DNA from: a virus
Virus record (IMG/VR): IMGVR_UViG_3300005663_000154
Span: 1-30,983 of that record
Reading direction: 5' to 3' (one strand)
Length of the DNA stretch: 30,983 bases
Shown: positions 21,621 through 29,648 of the stretch, in pieces
Layout of the letters: each line of letters opens with the position of its first letter
Numbering within the stretch: the first letter of the stretch is position 1
Program-made: the position numbers and the translations under genes
Notes under the pieces: model-generated
Told to the model about the DNA's origin: nothing
The model's database searches: none
What the model saw: the letters and a program-made list of their open reading frames with translations, nothing else

Positions 21621-23046
21621 CGGTTTCACTCGCGCTCAATTCTGCACCCATTATCGCAATCTTTATTGGATCGGTACCTGATATCTCATACACCCGATCA
21701 CGAAGTTTCGTTGTCATACCCAACCGACGCCAAAATGTGCGATGCTTAAATTCACCAAGCGCCCCCATTGACTTCCAATGTTCATTTGACCAGTTGTGCC
21801 CACCATCATCCGACCACCGAAGCATTACTTGTGGATCACTACCTTGGCCAGTCACTAACCCGACACCTGTTTCATAATCCAATTGAACGCTATGATGTGC
21901 CTTACGCTTGAGATCATTTGCGCCTGGTGGCAATGCTCTCCAGGATCTCAACCATTTTTGAATATCGCCATTGTCAGCATAGACATCTAAATCAAAAGCG
22001 TAAATGTTACCATTGTCCGCGTCACCTACAATGATCTCATTATTGAATGCCATTTGACAATTGCTTTGGTGCCGAGTAAATACGCCTCCTCTAAAGCCCG
22101 CTCGTTCATGCCATGCTTCAGTAGAAACATCGTACACCCAGGTTGCATCGGCTGATGGAAAAATCAGCACATAAAACGAATGTCCATCTTGCTGGTAGGT
22201 ATAGCCTATAGTGCCACTAAGATCACCATATTGTTGGATCTGCCATTCAACCGCGTGAGTCGAAATACGCTCCCCTGAATAACCACTTGAACGATAAACA
22301 ATTCCCTGTCCTCTATCGTCCGCGCCCAACCAAAATAACCCGTTATCCATCTTGACAATTGAGTATGCGGCAGCACACCCAAATTCAATGTACACACCTT
22401 GTATCGGTGCAAGAGGAAAATCAGTTAATCCGGCATTATAGTAAACTTCAATACTGTTAGAACCAAAAAACCATGCCTCTTGATGATCAACAAATAACCC
22501 AACTAGCTTATCAGGAGAACCCGCGATACCTGAAAAATCAAGTGGGTCAACAGAGGTGCCATCGAGTAAAGTAGTCACCCATGCTATCTGACTGTTGGGT
22601 TGATTGAACACAAAGAACCCATCAAGGTAACCAACAGTTACGGCACCAGCAAAATCAGAATCCGTGATTTGAGCAAACACAGCAGTGGAAGCATTGTAAA
22701 TATAACTAGGGCCATTACAGGCAACAAATAATTGAGTTCCGTTATCTGCCATACTTACAGAAATAGGTGAACCGGAGATGGTACCTAACAATGTCGCTGT
22801 ATACCCGGTATCGATACTGTAAAGTTCATTCCCACTAGCAACATACCCTATGCCACCAAAAGTAGAAAGTTCACGAATAGGGCCACTACCTACAGTAGCA
22901 AGTAATCGAAGTCCAGGAGCACGATTTAAAAAAGCAGGTTCCTTACCACCTTCAGGCACAATCTCTGGAAACAAATTAACCATGCGATTATTTGCAGCAT
23001 TGATACTGCGAGTCACATAAGTCGAGCCGAGAATCGGCGTCTTCAT
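21613..23046 (-). CDS. P22 gp10-like packaged-DNA stabilisation (tail hub) protein
   Basis: The 477-residue protein matches P22 gp10 in length (472), order and character. It opens with Pro-Ile-Leu-Gly-Ser-Thr-Tyr...Arg-Ser-Ile-Asn-Ala-Ala-Asn-Asn-Arg-Met-Val-Asn-Leu-Phe-Pro-Glu. A long series of propeller-like strands follows (Gly-Tyr-Val-Ala-Ser-Gly, Leu-Phe-Val-Ala-Cys-Asn-Gly). A Gly-Ser-Asn-Ser-Ile-Glu-Val-Tyr-Tyr-Asn-Ala-Gly motif and a C-terminal Trp-Ser-Asp-Asp-Gly-Gly-His-Asn-Trp-Ser are also present. In P22 a hexameric gp10 hub sits under gp4, plugs the portal exit after packaging and carries the spikes and needle. Start and stop overlap both neighbours. Confidence 0.85.
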   Translation of the reverse strand: MKTPILGSTYVTRSINAANNRMVNLFPEIVPEGGKEPAFLNRAPGLRLLATVGSGPIRELSTFGGIGYVASGNELYSIDTGYTATLLGTISGSPISVSMADNGTQLFVACNGPSYIYNASTAVFAQITDSDFAGAVTVGYLDGFFVFNQPNSQIAWVTTLLDGTSVDPLDFSGIAGSPDKLVGLFVDHQEAWFFGSNSIEVYYNAGLTDFPLAPIQGVYIEFGCAAAYSIVKMDNGLFWLGADDRGQGIVYRSSGYSGERISTHAVEWQIQQYGDLSGTIGYTYQQDGHSFYVLIFPSADATWVYDVSTEAWHERAGFRGGVFTRHQSNCQMAFNNEIIVGDADNGNIYAFDLDVYADNGDIQKWLRSWRALPPGANDLKRKAHHSVQLDYETGVGLVTGQGSDPQVMLRWSDDGGHNWSNEHWKSMGALGEFKHRTFWRRLGMTTKLRDRVYEISGTDPIKIAIMGAELSASETDG

Positions 23047-23756
23047 TAGATGTTTCCAGCAAAAACATTGTATCGCTGACGACCTGATACTATCTGACTG
23101 GGGAACGACATCACATCATCAGGATTATTGATTCGCTTGAGACTTCGCTTACTGGTCATTGCGATCCGCGATACATTAGAAGATGGCTCCACACCAAATT
23201 CACCAGCAAGTTCCACTGCCAAATTGTATCGAAAGGCCCGGAGATACCCTGGAGGAAATACCAAACTGGTTGCCGAGGTTGTCGGTTGAGCCAGTTCCAA
23301 TACCGAAATGAAATGCCATTCAAGCGCCCGAATTGCCACAGGATAGATCGACATATTGATATCAGGATTAGCATCGTCTACCCATAACAATTGTGGATAA
23401 GTGCTGGTTACAGTTTTGACCGAGATTTGATTGTACTGTTGATCATTGATGAGCCCTATTCCATATGACACGCCAGTTGAAGTGTCAATGAAATAAGTAG
23501 AGTCATCCAGATCGACAGGTCGAGTGCCGACAAAATCACCCGTGGGGCCAAAGGTACGGTCTTTCGTACTTGCAGGCCAAGTGAATGTTTGATCCTGGGT
23601 AGTGTATACAGCAAGACGCTCGATACTCCATGAGTCGAGCATCTGGTTAAGAGCACTCAGGGAATCAATGGTAGTATCAGAAGAAGGTGATTCACCTTCC
23701 GCAAGCTCACCAATCAATCTCAGTGCACCCTTAATCTGATCAAGAGCAGTCGTCAT
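23046..23756 (-). CDS. P22 gp4-like tail accessory factor / head completion protein
   Basis: The 236-residue protein directly precedes the gp10-like gene, as gp4 does in P22. It begins with the typical helices (Ala-Leu-Arg-Leu-Ile-Gly-Glu-Leu-Ala-Glu-Gly-Glu). Leu-Asn-Gln-Met-Leu-Asp-Ser-Trp-Ser follows, and near the end there is Ala-Phe-Arg-Tyr-Asn-Leu-Ala-Val-Glu-Leu-Ala-x-Glu-Phe-Gly. It is longer than P22 gp4 (166), with extra strands in the middle. In P22 it binds the portal, seals the head and makes the platform for gp10; P22 gp4 also has reported muramidase activity, which cannot be judged here. Confidence 0.85.
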   Translation of the reverse strand: MTTALDQIKGALRLIGELAEGESPSSDTTIDSLSALNQMLDSWSIERLAVYTTQDQTFTWPASTKDRTFGPTGDFVGTRPVDLDDSTYFIDTSTGVSYGIGLINDQQYNQISVKTVTSTYPQLLWVDDANPDINMSIYPVAIRALEWHFISVLELAQPTTSATSLVFPPGYLRAFRYNLAVELAGEFGVEPSSNVSRIAMTSKRSLKRINNPDDVMSFPSQIVSGRQRYNVFAGNI

Positions 23757-23766
23757 TCAGAACCCC

Positions 23767-24033
23767 TTATTTGGCTTTAGCCTTGGATTTCACCTTTGGC
23801 CTTGGGGCAACCTTTGGACCAGTATCTGGCACAGGATCTGGTACGGGCTCCGGTATAGGATCTGGCACAGGGTCTGGTTTCAGAAAATCAGGTTCCCCAA
23901 GCTTCTCAGGTTCCTGTATAGGCACGTTAGGATCATACTCAACCCACCCGTTCAGTTTATCGGCATCTGCCTCAAGACTGGAACAGGCGACCTTCAGGCC
24001 ATGTTTCGAATGTCTAAGGTAAATAGCAGCCAT
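23767..24033 (-). CDS. small protein with Pro-Asp/Pro-Glu repeat and Lys-rich tail
   Basis: The 88-residue product has a folded-looking head of about 47 residues (His-Gly-Leu-Lys-Val-Ala, then Glu-Ala-Asp-Ala-Asp, then Asn-Gly-Trp-Val-Glu-Tyr). It then has a tandem Asp-Pro-Val/Ile-Pro repeat (about residues 53-70) and a Lys/Ala tail (about 75-88). Similar heads are common in short phage proteins in the capsid region. The proline repeat would be an extended rod, and the basic tail could touch DNA or the membrane. The gene overlaps the next by one base in this operon; its role is unknown. Confidence 0.55.
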   Translation of the reverse strand: MAAIYLRHSKHGLKVACSSLEADADKLNGWVEYDPNVPIQEPEKLGEPDFLKPDPVPDPIPEPVPDPVPDTGPKVAPRPKVKSKAKAK

Positions 24034-24236
24034 CAGATCGACCTCAATTTTGGTTTCGATTTTGAAAGAGTCAAAAAGTCAGGAACCTCGGGCTCATCTT
24101 CCTGTCTTTGAATTTCCGCAAGCAAGACCTCGCAGTCCTGGGCAGCACCATCAAGTGTGATTGCTTCACGCCTTACGTGCTCAAGTCTACTTCTCAAGTC
24201 TGCGAGTCGTGCTTGAAGAAACTCTTTGGTGATCAT
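24033..24236 (-). CDS. small coiled-coil hypothetical protein (67 aa)
   Basis: The 67-residue product has one long coiled-coil helix (about residues 4-45) with Leu at heptad spacing, then an acidic Pro segment and a basic end. It overlaps the preceding gene by ATGA (24236-24233) and shares its last base with the next start, so it is fully translation-coupled. This is typical of small assembly helpers in the head operon. No recognisable family. Confidence 0.5.
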   Translation of the reverse strand: MITKEFLQARLADLRSRLEHVRREAITLDGAAQDCEVLLAEIQRQEDEPEVPDFLTLSKSKPKLRSI

Positions 24237-25015
24237 GCGTCATTGCTTGTTGAATAAATGTTGATCCATCCAGCGCTACCATTTGGTGTGATAACTCGAA
24301 GCCGCGCAGCAAAAGTACTGGCTGCTGAACCCCCATCGGAAACAAGTATAGTATCAGCACCGGCAGTCAATCCATTGAAGTCAAACAAATTCGTAAATCC
24401 GTTAGTACTGGAGTTGCTAAGTTCAAATACAGAACTCACAGCAGCCTGCGCTGATGCATCAGTGTTCCGAATTCGAATGCCGACCGTATTAGGTGAACCG
24501 GTAGCATTCTCAATGGACATATTGACATCGATACCCACGGCCTCAGTGCTGATGGTACCGTAGTCTTCTATCCGAATATCAAGACCTTTTATGGTATCAA
24601 CAGTACTCCCGCTATCATTACGAGAACCGATATTTATGCCACTGATCCAACTAAGTTCGTCACCCCTGTTACGTGCTGAAATATCTATACCTCGAACAGC
24701 ACCCTCGGCAGATGAGTTAGCATATCGATTAGTCGCTGATAACTTCAAAGCAGCATCAGGATTACCGTCCCATGTAGTAGCCTGGTCAGACGCTCGATTC
24801 AATGAAAGTGAAATAGCACCTTGGCGTAAAGGACGACCGGCAAGTGCCTCAACATCGAATTTAACACCTCGACCGCTATCGCCTCCAACGACTTCACGAG
24901 TGAATACTGGAAAGCCATCCTCATCTATAGCAAAGGAGTTCGCTCCCGAAACAATCGATACTGAAGAAAGCAGGGGGTCTCTATAAGCAACCCCGATTGG
25001 TTTTGTATCTGGCAT
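24233..25015 (-). CDS. putative beta-solenoid capsid-region protein
   Basis: The start is ATG 25015 behind AGAGGATAA; an upstream TTG-type start at 25057 lacks a ribosome site. The 260 residues contain at least five turns with Gly-Ile/Leu-Asp/Asn-Ile (Gly109, 126, 144, 161, 179), spaced 17-18 residues apart, each followed by Arg/Asn/Ser. That regular spacing is the mark of a beta-solenoid or beta-helix. The C-terminal part has a Phe-Asp-Phe-Asn-Gly-Leu segment and a strand-rich end. Its place between decoration-like and gp4-like genes suggests a virion surface or decoration protein. I do not recognise a named family. Confidence 0.6.
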   Translation of the reverse strand: MPDTKPIGVAYRDPLLSSVSIVSGANSFAIDEDGFPVFTREVVGGDSGRGVKFDVEALAGRPLRQGAISLSLNRASDQATTWDGNPDAALKLSATNRYANSSAEGAVRGIDISARNRGDELSWISGINIGSRNDSGSTVDTIKGLDIRIEDYGTISTEAVGIDVNMSIENATGSPNTVGIRIRNTDASAQAAVSSVFELSNSSTNGFTNLFDFNGLTAGADTILVSDGGSAASTFAARLRVITPNGSAGWINIYSTSNDA

Positions 25016-25062
25016 GAGTTTATCCTCTAAAAGAGTTGCCCCAGCGAACCGGGGCACTCAGG

Positions 25063-25479
25063 TTACGAAATGCGATACAGCGTCCAAGCGCCTGCGGCTG
25101 TCTTACGCGCACGGAACGTGGCAGATGAACCAGCATTCGTGGTAATCGGAATAGTCACCATGCCGACCAGGGTCCATCCGGTACCAACAACAATTGTAAT
25201 AATACCGCTGGAGGTCCCCAGATTGATAATGGTAAAGTCAAACGTACCATTGACTTTTACAGCATTGGTTAACGCTGCCTCAAGAAGTGTTACAGTCGGC
25301 AATGTGTAGTTCACTGCCGAGGTACCCGCAGTACCAACCAAGAGACCACCTAGGATCTGAGCAGCAGTCAGTGTATCGGTTGTAGTCGCGGTTTGAGGTG
25401 CAGGCTGCACACCTAATAGAGTCTCATCGAGATTACCATCGCCTATTTGACGACCGGCACCTGATTTTGCAATTGCCAT
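25063..25479 (-). CDS. putative head decoration protein
   Basis: The 138-residue beta-rich protein follows the coat gene by 46 bases and has a strong site (AAAGGATAAA) before ATG 25479. The pattern is Gly-Asp-Gly-Asn-Leu-Asp-Glu-Thr-Leu-Leu-Gly, then Thr-Leu-Thr-Ala-Ala-Gln-Ile-Leu. Phe-Asp-Phe-Thr-Ile-Ile-Asn follows, and it ends Phe-Arg-Ala-Arg-Lys-Thr...Trp-Thr-Leu-Tyr-Arg. It recurs in proteins found just after P22-type coat genes and often treated as decoration or head fibre base proteins. Position and expression signal fit a high-copy virion component that stabilises the shell. The exact role is inferred. Confidence 0.6.
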   Translation of the reverse strand: MAIAKSGAGRQIGDGNLDETLLGVQPAPQTATTTDTLTAAQILGGLLVGTAGTSAVNYTLPTVTLLEAALTNAVKVNGTFDFTIINLGTSSGIITIVVGTGWTLVGMVTIPITTNAGSSATFRARKTAAGAWTLYRIS

Positions 25480-25525
25480 GATATTTATCCTTTCAAAAAA
25501 TGATCAAGAAGAGTTGCCGGTTAAT

Positions 25526-26734
25526 CTAGCCCCATAAACGAGTAGCCATTTCAGGCCGAATCGTATTAAACCCATATAAGACATCCACGCGACATGGCAT
25601 CCGGTCATTGTTGATATCGTACTGGCGCACAATCCTCATACTGATTCCGTTGTGAACTGCACGAGCGGCCATATCCACGCCCTGTGGCAGAAGCAGATCA
25701 GCGGTCACAAAAGCAATCGCATCCTTATGATAGATCAGATTCTGCGGATACAGAGTCGCAGACGACCCCATTGGGGTGATTACAGCTGATGTCTGCGGAA
25801 ATGCGTCAATCGTCGCTAGGGCATTTCCTGCCGTATACATAGCCGGTGAAATCGACAGAGTTACACTGGTAGTTGATATCCAGCTTGCATCTGCGGTTAC
25901 GGTAAACTGCTGCAAAGAACCCGTGCTCTCACGAGTCTGAGGATTAACAGCGTTTACACTCGCAATCGTGAACACATCACCTTCATTAAAAGTACCGGTG
26001 CCACTACTGAAAGTAATCGGCAGTGTCGTTTGTCCCTGCGTTGTGATCGTTGCGGCATTGATCGGAGATGTTGGTAGCGTGCCGACCGTATGCTGCTTGA
26101 TCGACTGGGACATATTGATCTCGTCATATCCCAGAACACCCACTCCCATCATGCCATTTTTAAACTGATTGGAAATAGTACCAGTGGGATTGAAGAGACC
26201 CTTCAGTCCTTCAACCAGTCCAGCATTACCAGCCGGATTCACGGTCGCATAACGCGGGTTCATCATTGCAGCCATTTCATTCAACTTCTGTTGACCCTGT
26301 AACAGAACCAAGGAAGTCCCTGGAGTCGTACCAGGTGTGCCTACGGACTGATAAATATTCTTGTAGACATTGGCAAGGTCAGCATCGACGCTGGACGCCA
26401 GCTGACTGATACGCGGCTTCAGGATACGATCAGCAAAGTCATCCAACTCCAGTGCCAATTCAGCAGAAGTGAAATTAATGCCGACATGCTTCTGGGTTGC
26501 GACCGCAAGAGTCGTGTTCTGCTCGTTTTCATCCTGAACCTGAAGCGCAGCCCCATCGGTAACCAGGGTACGATCAGGCAAACGAATCCGAAGTGTTGAG
26601 CCAATTTTGGCCCCTTCGACAGCGTAACTATCATCATACTGCCGATTGACATTTCGACAGAGCACCAAATTGTTCTCAAGAATCTCAAGAGCCTTCCTGG
26701 TGATCATATCAATGGTTAAAATGCTATTCGCCAT
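25526..26734 (-). CDS. major capsid protein, P22 gp5-like coat family
   Basis: The 402-residue protein builds the icosahedral shell. Its start (Ala-Asn-Ser-Ile-Leu-Thr-Ile...Ala-Leu-Glu-Ile-Leu-Glu-Asn-Asn-Leu) and Asp-Asp-Ser-Tyr-Ala-Val-Glu-Gly-Ala-Lys-Ile-Gly are family hallmarks. So are Ile-Asn-Phe-Thr-Ser-Ala-Glu-Leu-Ala-Leu, the Asn-Met-Ser-Gln-Ser-Ile segment and the ending Asp-Val-Leu-Tyr-Gly-Phe-Asn-Thr-Ile-Arg-Pro-Glu-Met-Ala. Residues about 230-315 match the immunoglobulin-like insertion (I-) domain that P22 coat adds to the HK97 fold. P22 coat has 430 residues. A strong AAGGATT site precedes ATG 26734, 23 bases after the scaffold gene. Confidence 0.9.
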   Translation of the reverse strand: MANSILTIDMITRKALEILENNLVLCRNVNRQYDDSYAVEGAKIGSTLRIRLPDRTLVTDGAALQVQDENEQNTTLAVATQKHVGINFTSAELALELDDFADRILKPRISQLASSVDADLANVYKNIYQSVGTPGTTPGTSLVLLQGQQKLNEMAAMMNPRYATVNPAGNAGLVEGLKGLFNPTGTISNQFKNGMMGVGVLGYDEINMSQSIKQHTVGTLPTSPINAATITTQGQTTLPITFSSGTGTFNEGDVFTIASVNAVNPQTRESTGSLQQFTVTADASWISTTSVTLSISPAMYTAGNALATIDAFPQTSAVITPMGSSATLYPQNLIYHKDAIAFVTADLLLPQGVDMAARAVHNGISMRIVRQYDINNDRMPCRVDVLYGFNTIRPEMATRLWG

Positions 26735-26757
26735 GAGATAAATCCTTCAAGAAAAAG

Positions 26758-27552
26758 TTAGAGGTTCTGCTCCTCCAGCTTCTTTCTCTGACGTTTCCTG
26801 TCGGCCTCAATCCACTCCGAAGTGCTCATTGAATCAATTGATCGTGGATCAGTTGTGTCGTAAACCGGAGTTGAAGAGGAGCCAGGTTTCACCGGAGCAA
26901 TAGGCGGCGGTGCAGACGTTGTACGTTTCTGCGGAGGATCGGCGACCAATGCGGCCTCAATCTTCCCAATTTCTCGCGCTTGCGAAAGCGGTGGCAGACG
27001 GGAAATACGAGCTGCTTCCTTTAGATTGGTACCCAAGTGATAAGCAATCTCAGGTCCAATTTCGGAAAAACGGATTGTCTGAGCCATTGCCTCAGTGACT
27101 GGTAACTTCGGATTATATGCAACTTGTTCAAAGTCGTCATACTTCTCCCGAATCACTTCCTCACGTTCATTATAGGCTTCATCAATCTCTGCCTGCTGCG
27201 TCTGAGCTTCCCTTTCCTGTACCAGTTTATCAGCCTTATGCTCTACCACTGCTTCAGTATGTTCTTCAGGCGTGTCAAACTGATCTGCCGATGGGACTTC
27301 TGTAGGTGCAGATCGTACCTGCACTTTCTTAGCAGCCTGCTCTCGTTCCCACTGTCGCCTTCCTCTCGCAAGACGCTTACCAACAACAGCATCAAGTTCC
27401 TCCTGAGTAAAGGTTTTAACTTCATCAGGGATTACTTCAGTTCCTACCTCTGCTGGCGTTTCGACCGGTGTTGTTTCCACTTCGGTTGCAGGAACGACCG
27501 TTGTTTCCTGATCCGGCGCGGCTGGTGTTTCCGCTGGTTGAATTTCACTCAT
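26758..27552 (-). CDS. scaffolding protein, P22 gp8-like
   Basis: The 264-residue protein is directly before the coat gene, as gp8 is in P22 (303 residues). Residues 1-45 are acidic and disordered, rich in Glu, Thr, Pro and Val. Then comes Phe-Thr-Gln-Glu-Glu-Leu-Asp-Ala-Val-Val-Gly-Lys-Arg-Leu-Ala-Arg, a signature of phage scaffolds. A long charged coiled coil spans about 60-165. The C-terminus is Lys/Arg-rich (about 245-264), like the coat-binding helix-turn-helix of P22 scaffold. It directs procapsid assembly and leaves before packaging. A promoter-like sequence and two inverted repeats precede it. Confidence 0.8.
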   Translation of the reverse strand: MSEIQPAETPAAPDQETTVVPATEVETTPVETPAEVGTEVIPDEVKTFTQEELDAVVGKRLARGRRQWEREQAAKKVQVRSAPTEVPSADQFDTPEEHTEAVVEHKADKLVQEREAQTQQAEIDEAYNEREEVIREKYDDFEQVAYNPKLPVTEAMAQTIRFSEIGPEIAYHLGTNLKEAARISRLPPLSQAREIGKIEAALVADPPQKRTTSAPPPIAPVKPGSSSTPVYDTTDPRSIDSMSTSEWIEADRKRQRKKLEEQNL

Positions 27553-27558
27553 AACTCT

Positions 27559-27590
27559 GAATCCTTGGATTCCCTGGTCTATCGGACCAG
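27559..27590 (-). promoter_or_regulatory. two adjacent inverted repeats upstream of the scaffold gene
   Basis: GAATCC-2-GGATTC (27559-27572) and CTGGTC-5-GACCAG (27574-27590) are perfect 6-bp inverted repeats side by side in the scaffold leader, between the candidate promoter and ATG 27552. The first overlaps the AAGGA ribosome site. As RNA they could form two hairpins, the nearer one masking the ribosome site. As DNA they could be an operator. No T tract follows on the minus strand, so a terminator is unlikely. Confidence 0.5.
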
Positions 27591-27603
27591 TACGATTTTC
27601 TAT

Positions 27604-27633
27604 ATTTTGATCACTTTCACATTAATTTGTCAA
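27604..27633 (-). promoter_or_regulatory. candidate promoter for scaffold and coat genes
   Basis: On the minus strand a perfect TTGACA (27633-27628) is followed after 18 bases by CAAAAT (27609-27604), four of six matches to the -10 box. It lies in the longest gap of the late operon (27553-27663, AT-rich). This would give the scaffold/coat block its own strong transcription start inside the late operon. Confidence 0.5.
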
Positions 27634-27663
27634 GTTAGTATTGATTTGGTAAAAATCTAGAAA

Positions 27664-29346
27664 TTAATACTTCCCTATCCGTATCAATAACTCAACCGAT
27701 GCAGTCACACTGCCTGACGTGCCATTGAAAAATCCAACCTCAATCTCATTTGCAACCCCGGTAACGCTTTTCAATTTAGTCAATGTCAATCCCTGCAGGT
27801 CCAGTGGTGTGAAATCCAAGATCTGAGAACTGCCGTCCGACAAGGGGCTGTAGACAAACCACGTCACACTAGCTTGTGACGCTAAACCTGATACAGCAAA
27901 ACTGCATTTCATGGTATTGCTCGTTACCGGAGTGCCACTGTTAAAACTCGCTCGATTGTTAGATGTAGCTTGAGCAGCAATCAGTCCGCTCCCGCTCGGA
28001 CCACCTTGATTCAAACCGAAATCAATTTTGTTGTTGATACCTGTAAATAGAAACTGACCGTAACTAGCCATGTTTTCTGCAAAATGCAGGAACCAGCGAA
28101 CATTGTTCAGAGTCGCTGCTGACTCAATATATTTAGCAGAGGCATGAAAGCCACCAAACCAGTCCAATACATTCCAGGTTATTCTCGACAGATCTGAATC
28201 ACTGTCATTGACCAAACCACGAGCCGTAGTCAGTGCAACGCTGGGATCGATTGCGCTGAATGTAAAGGTGTTACTGTCCCAGTTCGGTGTCAATCCAGAG
28301 CCACTGAATCTGACCGTGGCTATGTTAACCGATGAGAAGTTGCAATAGATCTGGTTGCCTTGCATAACATTACCGTTAGCATCGGCGCTCATCACAATAG
28401 CATTGTCTGAATCGTTGATAGCCTGAACCTTTACATTGTTATCCAGACAGGTTGCATGAGTCGCAGAGACGGTCTCTAAGACTAATGCTCTGGTACACCG
28501 TGCAATGGTGTCAAGTTCCAGTGTGAGCAATGACGCGCCCTCTAATAACACGCCATCGGAGAAGTCTGAGACACGACCCAGATGGATAGGCGTTAGATGG
28601 TTGGCACTGGCAAAAGTAAATCCGGTGCCGGACCCCTCGCCTGCACCTTCAAATCCTGCACCACTGGCATCAAATGATCCATTGCTCCCGCCGAATGTAA
28701 CACCGCCGCCCGTCATGCGGTAATTACCAGATGAAGCAGGTACTCTGACATTTTGACCCGAATTGATAGCTCGTTGAATTGGTATTGAGTCATCCGTTGA
28801 CCCATTTCCCAGTGCGCCCATTTGTTTAGGGGTCACAAAAGCCTCAGCAATAACAAATTCTTTTCCGTCTAAATCATAAAACTTACCAGTTAAATGCGGC
28901 CAGCTCCCAGCCTTCGCTAGAGTAGTCGTTCCGGTATAGGACAACACAGATCCAGATTCGGGAGTCCGGTTACCATCCAGATAGTTGGTCCTGATCAGAT
29001 GACCAGTGATGATACTGGAATGACTCGCTGCGGCAGCATCACTGCCCTTTTCATAAGCAGAGGTGTTAACTACCTGGTTGGCGTTGACATTATCAACAGT
29101 CCATACCGCACCATCTGTCGATGTCGTCAACACATACTTATAAGGCAGGGGATCAAGCCATATGTCTGCTTCCCCAAGTGAACCCAGGATTATGGGATTT
29201 GTGTTAGCGGTATCTCGTGTTGAATCAGTATAAGTCGTTAATTTCGTAACGGTGCCAGCGATATAAGTAGTCAGTTTTCCACCAACTACTGGATCACCAT
29301 TACCATCAAGAAATTGCAACTTTGGTGCAGGTGAGAGAGTTACCAT
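27664..29346 (-). CDS. tailspike-like protein with beta-helix
   Basis: The 560-residue protein begins with a tail-attachment domain seen in many tailspikes. This is Pro-Ala-Pro-Lys-Leu-Gln-Phe-Leu-Asp-Gly-Asn-Gly-Asp-Pro-Val-Val-Gly-Gly-Lys-Leu, then Thr-Tyr-x-Ala-Gly-Thr, then Ile-Ile-Leu-Gly-Ser-Leu-Gly-Glu-Ala-Asp-Ile-Trp-Leu. At about residues 171-192, Lys-Gln-Met-Gly-Ala-Leu-Gly-Asn-Gly-Ser-Thr-Asp-Asp-Ser opens a pectate-lyase-like right-handed beta-helix. About 480-560 form a beta-sandwich-like end. It should bind or degrade host surface polysaccharide. Unusually it lies before the scaffold gene rather than after the ejection genes. Catalytic residues cannot be assigned by eye. Confidence 0.8.
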   Translation of the reverse strand: MVTLSPAPKLQFLDGNGDPVVGGKLTTYIAGTVTKLTTYTDSTRDTANTNPIILGSLGEADIWLDPLPYKYVLTTSTDGAVWTVDNVNANQVVNTSAYEKGSDAAAASHSSIITGHLIRTNYLDGNRTPESGSVLSYTGTTTLAKAGSWPHLTGKFYDLDGKEFVIAEAFVTPKQMGALGNGSTDDSIPIQRAINSGQNVRVPASSGNYRMTGGGVTFGGSNGSFDASGAGFEGAGEGSGTGFTFASANHLTPIHLGRVSDFSDGVLLEGASLLTLELDTIARCTRALVLETVSATHATCLDNNVKVQAINDSDNAIVMSADANGNVMQGNQIYCNFSSVNIATVRFSGSGLTPNWDSNTFTFSAIDPSVALTTARGLVNDSDSDLSRITWNVLDWFGGFHASAKYIESAATLNNVRWFLHFAENMASYGQFLFTGINNKIDFGLNQGGPSGSGLIAAQATSNNRASFNSGTPVTSNTMKCSFAVSGLASQASVTWFVYSPLSDGSSQILDFTPLDLQGLTLTKLKSVTGVANEIEVGFFNGTSGSVTASVELLIRIGKY

Positions 29347-29648
29347 TATCCTGCCTCCAGCACCGGTGAGTCATAAACCCCGATCGAATATTCTTCTGTC
29401 ATCATGGTGGATAGTTTTATTATCTTCGTATCTGATACTTCTTCATCCAAAAATTGGAATCTCAAATGAGCATATCGCGTACCATCTGGGAAGACTGTTG
29501 CTCTGCCTTTTGTGGTGAACGTTCGGCCATTCGCTATCTCTCTGACTTCGGCTTTGAAAGCTTCCAGTCTACCGAGTACGGCTTGTTTCAACTGTTGGTC
29601 ATTATTCACAGTTTCAGTTTGGTAAACGTCTACGTTTTCTCTAATCAT
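29346..29648 (-). CDS. hypothetical protein between two receptor-binding genes (100 aa)
   Basis: The 100-residue product starts at ATG 29648 overlapping the stop of the lectin-like gene. Its own stop shares a base with the tailspike start. It has an N-terminal charged helix (about 16-38) and a beta-rich second half (Gly-Arg-Ala-Thr-Val-Phe-Pro-Asp-Gly-Thr-Arg-Tyr-Ala-His-Leu). Tight coupling on both sides suggests a small linker, adaptor or chaperone for the two large tail proteins. Family not recognised. Confidence 0.6.
   Translation of the reverse strand: MIRENVDVYQTETVNNDQQLKQAVLGRLEAFKAEVREIANGRTFTTKGRATVFPDGTRYAHLRFQFLDEEVSDTKIIKLSTMMTEEYSIGVYDSPVLEAG

Noticed and set aside
27124-27660. 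Plus-strand 178-residue hydrophobic ORF
   Set aside because: It is antisense to the scaffold gene. Its Phe/Leu/Cys-rich product is the expected shadow of a Glu/Lys-rich coiled coil, and it has no ribosome site.
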